Assembly (NCBI RefSeq): GCF_003254525.1
Contig: NZ_QFYS01000014.1
Location: forward strand, 1 to 53,751
Origin: Phenylobacterium kunshanense
GTDB lineage: Bacteria; Pseudomonadota; Alphaproteobacteria; Caulobacterales; Caulobacteraceae
Direction: 5' to 3'
DNA length: 53,751 bases
The position numbers and the translations under genes were made by a program. Below the pieces are notes generated by a model, which saw only the letters and a list, made by a program, of their open reading frames with translations, searched no databases and was not told where the DNA came from. Positions 27,883 through 36,785 of this stretch are shown in pieces (position 1 is the first letter of the stretch; each line of letters begins with the position of its first letter).

Positions 27883-28709
27883 GCGGCGCCTTCCAGCCCA
27901 GCCTCGACTTCTCCGCCGCGGCGTCGGCCGCCCAGGACGGCGAGGCGCTGATCGTCGACGTCGAGGGCTATGAAGGCCCCTTGCACGTCCTGCTGGCGCT
28001 GGCCCGCACCCAGAAGGTGGACCTGCTCAAGCTCTCGATCCTGAAGCTGGCCGAGCAGTACCTCGTGTTCGTGCAGGAAGCGCGGCGTCGGCGGTTCTCG
28101 CTGGCGGCGGATTACCTGGTGATGGCCGCCTGGCTGGCCTACCTGAAATCCCGCCTGCTGCTGCCCAAGCCCGAACAGCCGAAGGCTGAGGAACCCCCGG
28201 CCGAGGAGATGGCGCAGCGCCTGGCCTTCCGCCTCGCCAAACTGGAAGCGATGCGCCAGGCCGCCGAGTCGCTCCGGACGACCCCGCAGCTCGGTCGCGA
28301 CGTGTTCGTCCGCGGTGACCCCGACGCGATCCGCGTGGTCCCCTCCGGCCGCATCGAGGGCGATCTCTACAGCCTGATGAGCGCCTACATCGGCCAACGC
28401 GAGAAGGAGCTGAAGCGCACCTACAAGCCCTACGTCCCGACGGCCTACGCACTGGAGGACGCCCGCGACCGCCTGCGCCGGCTGTTGCCCGACCTCGAGC
28501 GCTGGACGCCGCTGACCGGCGTCGCGCCCATGGGCTCGCCGACCGCGGGACCGAGCCGGGCGTCCTATGTGGCCTCGACCCTGTCGGCCAGCCTGGAGCT
28601 GGTGAAGGAGGGCGCGCTGGAAGCCCGCCAGCTCGAAGCCTTCGCCGACATCTACCTGCGGGCGCGGAAGGGCGAACCGGCGGACGGGCAGGGGAGCGTT
28701 TCCCGATGA
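27879..28709 (+). CDS. scpA: segregation and condensation protein A
   Basis: Kleisin subunit of the SMC-ScpA-ScpB condensin that compacts and helps segregate the chromosome. The 276-residue protein carries the kleisin N-terminal block VEGYEGPLHVLLALARTQKVDLLKLSILKLAEQYL (starting near residue 27), followed by MAAWLAYLKSRLLLP. The C-terminal winged-helix part that binds the SMC head is at about 200-265. It has ATGA overlaps with both nagZ and scpB, so translational coupling across the three genes is likely. Confidence 0.95.
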   Translation: MSGAFQPSLDFSAAASAAQDGEALIVDVEGYEGPLHVLLALARTQKVDLLKLSILKLAEQYLVFVQEARRRRFSLAADYLVMAAWLAYLKSRLLLPKPEQPKAEEPPAEEMAQRLAFRLAKLEAMRQAAESLRTTPQLGRDVFVRGDPDAIRVVPSGRIEGDLYSLMSAYIGQREKELKRTYKPYVPTAYALEDARDRLRRLLPDLERWTPLTGVAPMGSPTAGPSRASYVASTLSASLELVKEGALEARQLEAFADIYLRARKGEPADGQGSVSR

Positions 28710-29353
28710 GCGATCTCGCCCAGACCGTCCGCGAGGTGGAGGCGCTGCTGTTCGCGGCCGCGAGTCCCCTGACTGTCGAGGACCTGGCCGGGCGTCTGCC
28801 CGAGGGCGCCGATGTCCCGGCCGCCCTGGCCGAACTCGGGCGGCAGTATGAGGCGCGCGGCGTGGTCCTCGCCAATGTCGCCGGCGGCTGGCGGTTCCAG
28901 ACCGCGGAGGACCTCGCCTGGCTGATGACCGAGGAGCGGGACGAGCCGCGCCGCCTCTCCAAGGCCGCGCAGGAGACCCTGGCCATCATCGCCTACCACC
29001 AGCCGGTCACGCGGGCCGAGATCGAGGCGGTGCGCGGCGTGCAGGCCAGCAAGGGCACCCTGGACGTCCTGCTGGAACTCGGTCTCGTGCGGATGCGAGG
29101 GCGCCGGCGGACGCCCGGCCGGCCCGTCACCTACGGCACGACCGACGCCTTCCTGGAACACTATGGCCTCGCCACGCTCGGGGACCTGCCGGGTATGGCG
29201 GAGATGAAGGCGGCCGGCCTCCTGTCCCTTGATCTGCCCGCCGACTTCGCGGTGCCCAATCCGGAGGCGCCGGCCCTGGACGAAGACCCCCTGGAGGGCG
29301 AGGCGCCCGAATTCCATGTCGATTTTCTGGGCGAGGACGAACCTGTCCGATGA
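28706..29353 (+). CDS. scpB: segregation and condensation protein B
   Basis: Kite-type partner of ScpA in the SMC condensin complex, cytoplasmic and nucleoid-associated. The 215-residue protein has two winged-helix domains. Diagnostic segments are EVEALLFAAASPLTVEDLA at the start, and LSKAAQETLAIIAYHQPVTRAEIEAVRGV in the middle, followed by GRPVTYGTTDAFLEHYGL. The C-terminus (about 180-215) is acidic. The ATG overlaps the scpA stop (ATGA). Confidence 0.95.
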   Translation: MSDLAQTVREVEALLFAAASPLTVEDLAGRLPEGADVPAALAELGRQYEARGVVLANVAGGWRFQTAEDLAWLMTEERDEPRRLSKAAQETLAIIAYHQPVTRAEIEAVRGVQASKGTLDVLLELGLVRMRGRRRTPGRPVTYGTTDAFLEHYGLATLGDLPGMAEMKAAGLLSLDLPADFAVPNPEAPALDEDPLEGEAPEFHVDFLGEDEPVR

Positions 29354-29458
29354 GGACAATCGCCGCGTGGCGCGTCGGCGGCGGAGCGACTATATAGCCG
29401 CGTAAGAACAGCGGGCGGCGACGCGGTGGTCGCCACTGTCCCAAGGAGTGATCTGCGC

Positions 29459-29659
29459 ATGGGCGCCCTCAGCATCTGGCACATTGCCCTCATCGTCGTC
29501 GTGGCGCTGCTGCTCTTCGGCGGCCGCGGCAAGATCTCCAGCATCATGGGTGACACCGCCAAGGGCATCCGGGCCTTCCGCGAAGGCCTGAAGGGCGAAG
29601 AGTCGTCCGAAGAGGCGAAGGTCCTGCCGAAGGACGAGAAGGACAGCGCGCGGAGCTGA
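29459..29659 (+). CDS. tatA: Sec-independent protein translocase subunit TatA
   Basis: Pore/assembly subunit of the twin-arginine translocase that exports folded proteins. The 66-residue protein has a very short periplasmic N-terminus, one transmembrane helix (about 5-20), the hinge FGGRGKI, and an amphipathic helix MGDTAKGIRAFREGLKG, ending in a charged tail. The ATG at 29459 has AAGGAGTG about 8 bp upstream; an upstream in-frame ATG at 29426 would add 11 residues before the membrane helix. The 105-bp gap after scpB includes the AT-rich core GACTATATAGCC, a possible -10 region without a clear -35 box. First gene of tatABC. Confidence 0.95.
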   Translation: MGALSIWHIALIVVVALLLFGGRGKISSIMGDTAKGIRAFREGLKGEESSEEAKVLPKDEKDSARS

Positions 29660-29729
29660 TCCCCGCGTCTGCAACGGATTTCGCGCCGGCCGCCTTGATG
29701 GCGCCGGCGCTTCTCATTAGGCGTCCCTG

Positions 29730-30242
29730 ATGCTTCCGGAAATCGGCGGTCTCGAGTGGCTGGTGATCGCGGTGGTCGCGCTTGTCGTGATCGGCCCGAA
29801 GGACCTGCCTGTCATGATGCGCAAGGTCGGCCAGTTCATGGCCAAGCTGCGCGGCATGGCGAACGAGTTCCGCGCCAGCTTCGACGAAATGGCCCGGCAG
29901 TCCGAACTGGACGAGCTGCGCAAGGAGGTCGAGGCCATGCGCCGCGGCCAGTTCGCCGACATGGCCGCCCATGACGCAGAGCTGCGCCGGACCGTCAGCG
30001 ACATCGAGCAGGGCATGGCCGACGTCGGCGTCCAGCTCCACCCGCCGATGAGCTACCAGTACGACACCACTACCGCGCCGCCCGAGGCGCCGCCGCTCGA
30101 AATCGCCGAGGCGCCGGCCAAGCCCGCGCGCAAGCCGCGTGCGAAGAAGCCGAAGGTCGAGGCCGTGGACGCCGCGCCGATCGTCGAGACGCCAAAGGCC
30201 CGCAAGCCCCGCAGCAAGAAGATCGTCGAGGCCGGCTCGTGA
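29730..30242 (+). CDS. tatB: Sec-independent protein translocase subunit TatB
   Basis: Receptor component that with TatC recognises twin-arginine signal peptides. The 170-residue protein begins MLPEIGGLEWLVIAVVALVVIGPKDLP, the TatB hallmark with the early Glu and the GPKDLP hinge. An amphipathic helix follows to about residue 70. The long C-terminal tail (about 110-170) is rich in Lys, Pro and Ala (RKPRAKKPK) and probably disordered. The stop overlaps the tatC GTG start (GTGA). Confidence 0.95.
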   Translation: MLPEIGGLEWLVIAVVALVVIGPKDLPVMMRKVGQFMAKLRGMANEFRASFDEMARQSELDELRKEVEAMRRGQFADMAAHDAELRRTVSDIEQGMADVGVQLHPPMSYQYDTTTAPPEAPPLEIAEAPAKPARKPRAKKPKVEAVDAAPIVETPKARKPRSKKIVEAGS

Positions 30243-31132
30243 GCTACGACGCCGACGAAGCCGAGATCGAGGCCTCCCGCGCCCCGCTGCTCGACCACCT
30301 CATCGAGCTGCGCAAGCGGCTGATCATCTGCGTCGTGGCGGTGGTCGCGGGGTTCATCCTCTGCTTCTCGTTCGCCGACACGATCTACCAGTTCCTGCTG
30401 CACCCCTTCAAAATGGCCGCCCAGATCTACGCGGCCTCCAAGGCGGCCGGCCACTCGGCGGGGGCGTTCGACCTGCTGTTCGTGCTGGTGGGCCTCAAGG
30501 AGGCCCCCGCCGCGGCCGGGGACCTGCGGCTGATGTTCACCGCGCCGCTGGAATTCTTCTTCACCAAGCTGAAGCTGGCCGGCTTCGGGGCGGTGGTGCT
30601 GACGTTCCCGGTGCTGGCCTGGCAGGTCTACGCCTTCGTGGCGCCGGGCCTCTACAAGCGCGAGCGGCGGGCGTTCCTGCCGTTCCTGGTCGCCGCGCCG
30701 ATGCTGTTCCTGATGGGCGCGGCGCTGGTCTACTACATCATCCTGCCGTTCGTGCTCTGGTTCTCCCTGTCCCAGCAGATCATGGGCGCGGGCATCGCGG
30801 TGGAGTTGCTGCCCAAGGTCTCGGACTACCTGACCCTGGTGACGACCCTGTTGCTGGCGTTCGGCCTGTGCTTCCAGCTTCCGGTGGTGCTGACCCTGCT
30901 GGGTCTGGCGGGGATCGTGAACTCCAGCATGCTGTGGAAGGGCTGGCGCTACGCCGTCTTCGCCGTGGTAGTGGTCGCCGCGATCGTGACCCCACCGGAT
31001 CCGATCAGCCAGTTGCTGCTCGCGACGCCGATCATCCTGCTCTATTTCGTCTCGGTCGGGTGCGTGAAGCTGATCGAGCTCCGCCGCTCCAAGGACGATG
31101 CGTCGGCGGGCAAGGACATCGTTCCCACCTGA
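30239..31132 (+). CDS. tatC: Sec-independent protein translocase subunit TatC
   Basis: Multispanning core of the Tat translocase. The 297-residue protein shows the TatC signatures LLDHLIELRKRLI near residue 18, FVAPGLYKRERRAFLPF in the first cytoplasmic loop, and CFQLPVVLTLLGL and TPPDPISQLLLATP near the C-terminus. Six transmembrane helices are expected. The first periplasmic loop (about residues 57-102, with KEAPAAAGDLRLMFTAPLEF) is longer than in E. coli, which has about 20 residues there. The GTG start overlaps the tatB stop. It is co-directional with serS, which starts 71 bp later. Confidence 0.95.
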   Translation: MSYDADEAEIEASRAPLLDHLIELRKRLIICVVAVVAGFILCFSFADTIYQFLLHPFKMAAQIYAASKAAGHSAGAFDLLFVLVGLKEAPAAAGDLRLMFTAPLEFFFTKLKLAGFGAVVLTFPVLAWQVYAFVAPGLYKRERRAFLPFLVAAPMLFLMGAALVYYIILPFVLWFSLSQQIMGAGIAVELLPKVSDYLTLVTTLLLAFGLCFQLPVVLTLLGLAGIVNSSMLWKGWRYAVFAVVVVAAIVTPPDPISQLLLATPIILLYFVSVGCVKLIELRRSKDDASAGKDIVPT

Positions 31133-31203
31133 ACCCGGGCCCAAAGGGTTGGCGCGCCTTCCGACGCGCTCTAGAGAAAGCCCGCCTAGCCTAGCGGACC
31201 CCC

Positions 31204-32484
31204 ATGCACGACATCCGAGCCATTCGCGACAATCCCGAGCTGTACGAGGCGGCGTGGGCGGCGAAGGGGAACTCCGGCCGGGTGGCCGAGATCCTGGCGC
31301 TGGACGCGAAGCTGCGCGCCGCCCAGACGGCGGGGCAGGCGGCCCAGGCGGAGCGTAACGACGCCTCCAAGAAGATCGGCCAGGCCAAGGCCCAGAAGAA
31401 TGAGGATGAAGCCCAGCGCCTGATGGCTCAGGTAGAGGCTCTCAAGACCACGCTCGCCGAACAGGCCGAGGCCGAGCGGGCCGCCGGCGAGGCGCTGCGG
31501 AATCTGCTGGCTGCGCTGCCGAACATCCCGTTCCCCGACGTGCCGAAGGGCGCCGACGAGCACGACAACGTCGAGGTCCGCCGCTGGGGCGAGCCGTTCG
31601 CGATCAGCAATCCGCGCGACCACGTCGACATCGGCGAGGGTCTGGGGCTGGTGGACTTCGAAGCCGCCGCCCGCATGAGCGGCGCGCGGTTCACGGTGCT
31701 CAAGGGCCAGCTCGCGCGGCTGGAGCGCGCCATCGGCCAGTTCATGCTGGACCTGCAGACGCAGGAGCACGGCTACACCGAGGTCTCGCCGCCGCTGCTG
31801 GTCAACGACGCGGCCGCCTACGGCACCGACAAGCTGCCGAAGTTCGCTGAGGATCTGTTCCAGACCACCGATGGCCGCTGGCTGATCCCGACCGCCGAGG
31901 TGCCGCTGACCAGCCTCGTCATGGGCCAGATCGTGGCCGAGGAAGAGCTGCCGATGCGCGTCACCGCGCTGACCCCGTGCTTCCGTTCGGAGGCGGGCGC
32001 CTCTGGGCGTGACACCCGAGGCATGATCCGCCAGCACCAGTTCTACAAGGTGGAGCTGGTCTCCATCACCACGCCCGACCAGAGCGAGGCCGAGCACGAG
32101 CGCATGGTGAACTGCGCCGAGACTGTGCTGAAGCGGCTCGAGCTGCCGTTCCGCACCATGCTGCTGTGCACCGGCGACATGGGCTTTGGCGCCCGCAAGA
32201 CCTATGACCTCGAGGTCTGGCTGCCCTCGCAGGGCAAGTACCGCGAGATCAGCTCGTGCTCGAACTGCGGCGACTTCCAGGCCCGCCGGATGGACGCCCG
32301 CTGCAAGAAGGCCGGCGAGAAGGGCACCCGCTACGTCCACAGCCTGAACGGCTCGGGCCTTGCCGTCGGCCGGACCCTGGTGGCGATCATGGAGAACTAC
32401 CAGGACGAGGGCGGCCGCATCGCCATCCCGCAGGCGCTGCATCCCTACCTGCCGGGCCTGACCCACATCGGGGGCGCGGCTTGA
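31204..32484 (+). CDS. serS: serine--tRNA ligase
   Basis: Class II aminoacyl-tRNA synthetase charging tRNA-Ser (and the initial step for selenocysteine where used). The 426-residue length is normal. The N-terminal coiled coil that grips the tRNA variable arm occupies about 27-105. Class II motif 2 (PCFRSEAGASGRDTRGMIRQHQF) and motif 3 (NGSGLAVGRTLVAIMENYQ) are clear, and YREISSCSNCGDFQARR binds serine. The start MHDIRAIRDNP is the usual SerRS N-terminus. Its stop overlaps the surE TTG start. Confidence 0.97.
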   Translation: MHDIRAIRDNPELYEAAWAAKGNSGRVAEILALDAKLRAAQTAGQAAQAERNDASKKIGQAKAQKNEDEAQRLMAQVEALKTTLAEQAEAERAAGEALRNLLAALPNIPFPDVPKGADEHDNVEVRRWGEPFAISNPRDHVDIGEGLGLVDFEAAARMSGARFTVLKGQLARLERAIGQFMLDLQTQEHGYTEVSPPLLVNDAAAYGTDKLPKFAEDLFQTTDGRWLIPTAEVPLTSLVMGQIVAEEELPMRVTALTPCFRSEAGASGRDTRGMIRQHQFYKVELVSITTPDQSEAEHERMVNCAETVLKRLELPFRTMLLCTGDMGFGARKTYDLEVWLPSQGKYREISSCSNCGDFQARRMDARCKKAGEKGTRYVHSLNGSGLAVGRTLVAIMENYQDEGGRIAIPQALHPYLPGLTHIGGAA

Positions 32485-33254
32485 GGATCCTGCTGACCAA
32501 CGACGACGGCATTCACGCCGACGGGCTGGAGGCCCTGGAGCGGATCGCCGCCGAACTCTCCGACGACGTCTGGGTGGTCGCGCCGGAATACGAGCGGTCG
32601 GGCGCCAGCCGGGCGCTGACCCTGGACGAGCCGATCCGGGTCCGGAAGGTGGGGGAGCGCAAGTTCTCGACGACCGGCACGCCCACCGACTGCGTGATGC
32701 TGGGCGTCCACGAGCTGGTGACCGGCAAACGCCCCGACCTGGTGCTCTCCGGCGTCAATCGCGGCGCGAACCTGGCCGAGGACGTGACCATGTCCGGCAC
32801 CGTGGCCGGCGCGATCGAGGGCATGGCCCTGGGCATCCCGTCGATCGCCCTGTCGCAGATGGGCTTCTACGAGCCGGGGACGAGCTTCGAGGCGTCCGAG
32901 ACCTTCGGTCCCGGAATCGTGAAGCGCCTCGTGGAGCTGGGCTGGCCCGGCGACGTGGTGTTGAACGTGAATTTCCCAAACGGTCCGGTCGACCGCATCA
33001 CCGAGGTGGAAGTCACGCGCCAGGGATTCCGCGATGTCCACGTGCGCCATGCCGAGCGGCGCACCGACCTGCGCGGCAAGGAGTACTACTGGATGGGCTT
33101 CCGCATGGAGAAGTCCAGCCCGGCCGACGGCACCGACCTGCACGCCCTCTACAACGGCAAGATCTCGGTGACCCCGCTGCACATCGACCTGACGCACATG
33201 CAGACGGTCCGCGATCTCAAGGGACAGCTTGGCGGCGTCCCGCCGAAGGTCTGA
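32481..33254 (+). CDS. surE: 5'/3'-nucleotidase SurE
   Basis: Metal-dependent survival protein that dephosphorylates nucleoside monophosphates and possibly polyphosphate. The 257-residue frame starts RILLTNDDGIHADG with metal-binding Asp8-Asp9, followed by SGVNRGANLAEDVTMSGTVAGA, the other family block. A TTG start at 32481 in a TTGA overlap with the serS stop gives exactly the usual N-terminus, so it is preferred. The pairing with pcm just downstream is widespread in bacteria and fits a shared stationary-phase maintenance role. Confidence 0.95.
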   Translation: MRILLTNDDGIHADGLEALERIAAELSDDVWVVAPEYERSGASRALTLDEPIRVRKVGERKFSTTGTPTDCVMLGVHELVTGKRPDLVLSGVNRGANLAEDVTMSGTVAGAIEGMALGIPSIALSQMGFYEPGTSFEASETFGPGIVKRLVELGWPGDVVLNVNFPNGPVDRITEVEVTRQGFRDVHVRHAERRTDLRGKEYYWMGFRMEKSSPADGTDLHALYNGKISVTPLHIDLTHMQTVRDLKGQLGGVPPKV

Positions 33255-33256
33255 GC

Positions 33257-33913
33257 ATGGCCGAAGCGCACGACACGCCCGAGACCCAGATGGCGCGCCT
33301 GATCCTGGCGCTGCGCAGCCAGGGGGTGAGCGACCCCAAGGTCCTGAACGTCATCGAGAAGACGCCGAGGCCGCTGTTCACCCAGGAGCTGTTCAAGGAG
33401 CGGGCGTTCGAGGACTCGGCCCTTCCGATCGCCTGCGGCCAGACCATCAGCCAGCCGTTCATCGTCGGCCTGATGACCCAGGCCCTGAAGATCGACAAGC
33501 GCGACCGGGTCCTCGAGATCGGCACCGGCAGCGGCTACCAGACCGCGATCCTCTCGAAGCTGGCGCGGCTGGTCTACACGGTGGAGCGCTATCGCACGCT
33601 GATGAAAGAGGCCGAGGCGCGGTTCAAGGTCCTGGGCCTGACCAACGTCATCACCCGCTTTGGCGATGGCGGCGAGGGATGGCCCGAGCAGGCGCCTTTC
33701 GACCGCATTATGGTCACGGCGGCGGCGCCGGACGAACCTAAGGCTCTGCTTTCGCAGCTCAAACCCAACGGCATCCTGGTGGCGCCGATCGGCAAGGGAC
33801 CTGTCCAGACGCTCCGCCGCTACACCGGCGACGGAAAGGGCGGGTTCGAGGTGGAGGACCTGATCGACGTCCGCTTCGTGCCCCTTCTCGACGGCGTGGC
33901 CAAGGAGCTCTGA
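33257..33913 (+). CDS. pcm: protein-L-isoaspartate O-methyltransferase
   Basis: Repairs isoaspartyl residues in aged proteins by SAM-dependent methylation, cytoplasmic. The 218-residue protein has the SAM-binding motif VLEIGTGSGYQTAIL near residue 79, the ALPIACGQTISQPFIVGLMTQAL block that precedes it, and the C-terminal FVPLLDG. It begins 2 bp after the surE stop. A 109-bp gap follows before dipM, so the operon may end here. Confidence 0.96.
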   Translation: MAEAHDTPETQMARLILALRSQGVSDPKVLNVIEKTPRPLFTQELFKERAFEDSALPIACGQTISQPFIVGLMTQALKIDKRDRVLEIGTGSGYQTAILSKLARLVYTVERYRTLMKEAEARFKVLGLTNVITRFGDGGEGWPEQAPFDRIMVTAAAPDEPKALLSQLKPNGILVAPIGKGPVQTLRRYTGDGKGGFEVEDLIDVRFVPLLDGVAKEL

Positions 33914-34022
33914 CGAGTTCGTGTTGCGAGGCGTTTGCGGGTTGGCGGGGGCGTCTCCCGGCCGTCATCATGTCATTTCACGCCCCGATGATTCCTTTGA
34001 CTGAAACGCTACCGGAGCGGCG

Positions 34023-35840
34023 ATGCCTCCTCACTTCGAACGCACGGCCCTGATCCTCCTCGCCGGCACGGCGCTGACCGCCTGCGCGAGTCCGCAGTAT
34101 CCGATCACCGCGCCGCTCGTTCAGCTTCCTCCGCCGGCCGCGGCGCCGGCGTCGTCTCCGTCGCCCACGCCCCAAATGGCCGCCGCGCCCGAGGCGCCTG
34201 CGGTCGCGGCCCCCATCGCGCCGGTGGAAACGGCCACGCTCGCGCCCCTGGCTCCGGCTCGCCCCGCCCCGTCCATGCCGGACGCCGCGGCCACGACGCC
34301 TCCCACGGCCATGACGCCGCCCGCGGTCGATGCGGCCACCCGGTCCCGGTCCCGTGGGCCGGCCGCCACCTACACCGTCAAGAAGGGCGACACGCTCGCG
34401 AAGATCGCCGACAAGCTGGGCACGGACATCCAGGACCTGGCCAAGGCCAACGGGCTGAAGTCCCCCTATCGGATCAACCCCGGCCAGGTGCTGAAGAACC
34501 CCAAGGCTCCGGCCCCGGCCAGGCGGACCACCTCGCGCGCCGAGCGGGCTGAGGATGGCGCGGGCGAGGGCGGGCGCACCTACACCGTCCAGGCGGGCGA
34601 CACCCTGTTCGGGATCGCCATGAAGTTCGGAACCACCGTGGACGCCCTGCGGGAGGCCAATGGCATCTCGGGGTCAGGGCTGATGCGCGGCCGGACGCTG
34701 AAGATCCCGGGCGGCGGGGCGGACGCGGCGCCCGCATCGGACGCGCCCGAGACCGTGCCTGGGCCCAAGGCCTCGTCGACCCGCGCGGAACCCGCGCCGG
34801 AGGCCGCGCCCGCGGAGCCGTCGGACAGTCGCACGGTGACGACCCGCCAGGTGACCGGTCGCGTCGTGGACATCTCGGTTCCCGGCCAGGCCTACAAGGT
34901 CAAGAGCGGCGACAATCTCGAACGGATCGCGCGCCGGCTGGACAGCGACGTCGAGGAACTGGCCAAGATCAACAAGCTGAAGAAGCCCTATCGGCTCCAG
35001 CCGGGCCAGACGATCCGTGGACCGGGCAGCTCGGCCAAGGGCTATGTGGTCGGTCGCGGCGACACCCTGGCCCTGATCGCCCGCCGGTTCGACGTCACGG
35101 TCGAGGAACTTCGCGCCGCCAACGGCCTCCGCCGCGGCGCCAGCGTGGCCCCGGGCCGCCGCCTGAAGCTCCCATCCGGCTATCGCGACAAGGGCCCGAT
35201 CGTGACCCGCTCCACCGCCCCGGCGGAGCGGCCTGAGGCCCCGGCCCCGAAGCCGCCGTCGTCCTTCGACACGCCGCCCCCCGCGGGTCAGCGTCTGCCA
35301 CCCCCGCGCTCTGCGCCCCGCCCGCCGGAGGTGGAGGGCTCTCGGCTCCCGTCGCGGCCGCAGCCCTACCAGCCCTCTGGTCCGATCCCGGGCGCGCCGG
35401 TGGCCAGCCCGCCGGTCAGCGACGCGCAGATCATGGAGATGGGCCGTGGCCGGTTTGCGTGGCCGATCCGTGGGGAGCTGATCTCGTCCTATGGCGCACG
35501 CGGCCCCGGCCAGCGCAACGACGGGGTGAACATCCGCGCCAACGCGGGCGATCCCGTCCGGGCGTCGGCGGCCGGCGACGTCGTCTATGCCGGCGACCAG
35601 GTGCCGGGTTTCGGCAACCTCGTGCTGATCAAGCACGCCGACGGCTGGGTCACCGCCTACGGCCACCTCGGCCGGGTCAACGTGCGGATGCAGCAAAGGG
35701 TCGAGCAGGGCCAGGAAATCGGCCAGGCCGGTTCCAGCGGCGGCGTCTCCGAGCCGCAGCTCCACTTCGAGGTCCGCTACGCCCCGACCCCGCAGGAGCG
35801 GGCGAGGCCGGTCGACCCGGCGCTGGTCCTGCCGCGCTAA
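34023..35840 (+). CDS. dipM: LysM/LytM cell-division factor, DipM-like lipoprotein
   Basis: A 605-residue envelope protein acting in peptidoglycan remodelling at division; the Caulobacter homologue regulates several autolysins. The N-terminus has a lipobox LTAC at Cys21. A Pro/Ala linker precedes four LysM domains (about 117-160, 187-229, 292-335, 342-384) that bind peptidoglycan, then a Pro-rich linker and a C-terminal M23/LytM domain (about 477-600). The zinc site is degenerate: the HxxxD positions are Asn499 and Asn503, and the first His of HxH is Gln579, although His548 and His581 remain. This fits a non-enzymatic activator like NlpD/EnvC. GGAG precedes the ATG. The gene symbol rests on domain layout and neighbourhood. 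Confidence 0.85.
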   Translation: MPPHFERTALILLAGTALTACASPQYPITAPLVQLPPPAAAPASSPSPTPQMAAAPEAPAVAAPIAPVETATLAPLAPARPAPSMPDAAATTPPTAMTPPAVDAATRSRSRGPAATYTVKKGDTLAKIADKLGTDIQDLAKANGLKSPYRINPGQVLKNPKAPAPARRTTSRAERAEDGAGEGGRTYTVQAGDTLFGIAMKFGTTVDALREANGISGSGLMRGRTLKIPGGGADAAPASDAPETVPGPKASSTRAEPAPEAAPAEPSDSRTVTTRQVTGRVVDISVPGQAYKVKSGDNLERIARRLDSDVEELAKINKLKKPYRLQPGQTIRGPGSSAKGYVVGRGDTLALIARRFDVTVEELRAANGLRRGASVAPGRRLKLPSGYRDKGPIVTRSTAPAERPEAPAPKPPSSFDTPPPAGQRLPPPRSAPRPPEVEGSRLPSRPQPYQPSGPIPGAPVASPPVSDAQIMEMGRGRFAWPIRGELISSYGARGPGQRNDGVNIRANAGDPVRASAAGDVVYAGDQVPGFGNLVLIKHADGWVTAYGHLGRVNVRMQQRVEQGQEIGQAGSSGGVSEPQLHFEVRYAPTPQERARPVDPALVLPR

Positions 35841-36676
35841 AGCGGCAGCGGCTTGCCGAGCTCGCCCGCCAGGTCGCGGATGAACTGCCAGGCGACCCGA
35901 CCCGATCGCGCGCCCCGAAGCTGGGCCCACTGCAGCGCCCTGCGGTCCAGGTCCATCGCCTGGAGCCCGTACCGCTCGGCGTAGGCGGCGACCGCGGCGA
36001 GGTAGGTCGGCTGGTCCATGGGCGGGAAGCCGATCCAGAGGCCGAAGCGGTCCGAGACGCTGACCTCTTCCTCGGCGTCCTCCGCCGCGGCGACGAGGCC
36101 GCGGTCTTCCTGGTGGCCCCGGGGCATCAGGTGCCTGCGGTTGGATGTGGCGACGAAGAGCACGTTCGCCGGCGGGCCCGACACACCGCCTTCCAGGGCC
36201 GATTTCAGCGCCTTGGCGGCGGCCGCGCCTTCCTCGAACGAGAGATCGTCGCACAGCACGACGAACCGTTCCGGACGGTCGCGCAGGGTGTCGAACAGGG
36301 CGGGCAGGGCCGTCACCTCGTCGCGGTCCACCTCCACCAGCTTCAGCGCCGGCGTGGCGTCGGCGACCGCCATGAACGCCGCCTTGGCCAGCGAACTCTT
36401 GCCCGTGCCCCGCACGCCCCAGAGCAGGGCGTGGTTGAACGGCAGGCCCGTCGCGAACCGCTGGAGATTTTCGAGGAACCGCGCCTTCTGGCGGTCGACG
36501 CCCATCAGGCTGTCCAGCGCCAGGGGGTAGTCGGGGGCGGGGTGAAAGGCGCCGGACCCGGGATCGTGCCGGAACAGGCGGGCGGTTTCGAAGACCGGCG
36601 TCGCGCGAGCAGGCGGCGCCAGTCGCTCCAGCGCCTCGGCGATACGGATCAGGAGGGGCGAAAGGTCGTTCTGCAT
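35837..36676 (-). CDS. DUF815-family ATPase
   Basis: An AAA+-like P-loop ATPase of the DUF815 family, function unknown. The Walker A motif is WGVRGTGKSSLAKAA, and a Walker B-like segment RFVVLCDDLSFEE follows about 65 residues later. FVATSNRRHLMPR resembles a sensor-1 region, and a further Arg-rich element lies near EEEVSVSDRFGLWIGF. The start at 36676 (MQND) gives 279 residues; an in-frame ATG at 36688 adds four. It overlaps the convergent dipM stop by 4 bp and is divergent from yajC. The whole domain is intact. Confidence 0.85.
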   Translation of the reverse strand: MQNDLSPLLIRIAEALERLAPPARATPVFETARLFRHDPGSGAFHPAPDYPLALDSLMGVDRQKARFLENLQRFATGLPFNHALLWGVRGTGKSSLAKAAFMAVADATPALKLVEVDRDEVTALPALFDTLRDRPERFVVLCDDLSFEEGAAAAKALKSALEGGVSGPPANVLFVATSNRRHLMPRGHQEDRGLVAAAEDAEEEVSVSDRFGLWIGFPPMDQPTYLAAVAAYAERYGLQAMDLDRRALQWAQLRGARSGRVAWQFIRDLAGELGKPLPL

Positions 36677-36707
36677 CGCGCCCGCCATACACGAGGGGCG
36701 CGTTCCA

Positions 36708-36736
36708 TTGCAAAAGCGGGTCGGCGCGCATAGCTT
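36708..36736 (+). promoter_or_regulatory. candidate promoter of yajC-secD-secF
   Basis: TTGCAA (36708-36713), a 17-bp spacer and TAGCTT (36731-36736), in the divergent gap between the DUF815 gene and yajC. A small GGGCC/GGCCC hairpin lies in the leader just downstream. Assigned by eye. Confidence 0.4.
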
Positions 36737-36785
36737 CCGCCGACCAAATTCCGGGCCCCTTCGGCCCCCGCCTTCCGGAGCTGTG

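Noticed and set aside
30053..31144. Long minus-strand frame opposite tatC
   Set aside because: Antisense shadow of tatC with extreme His/Arg/Gln content.
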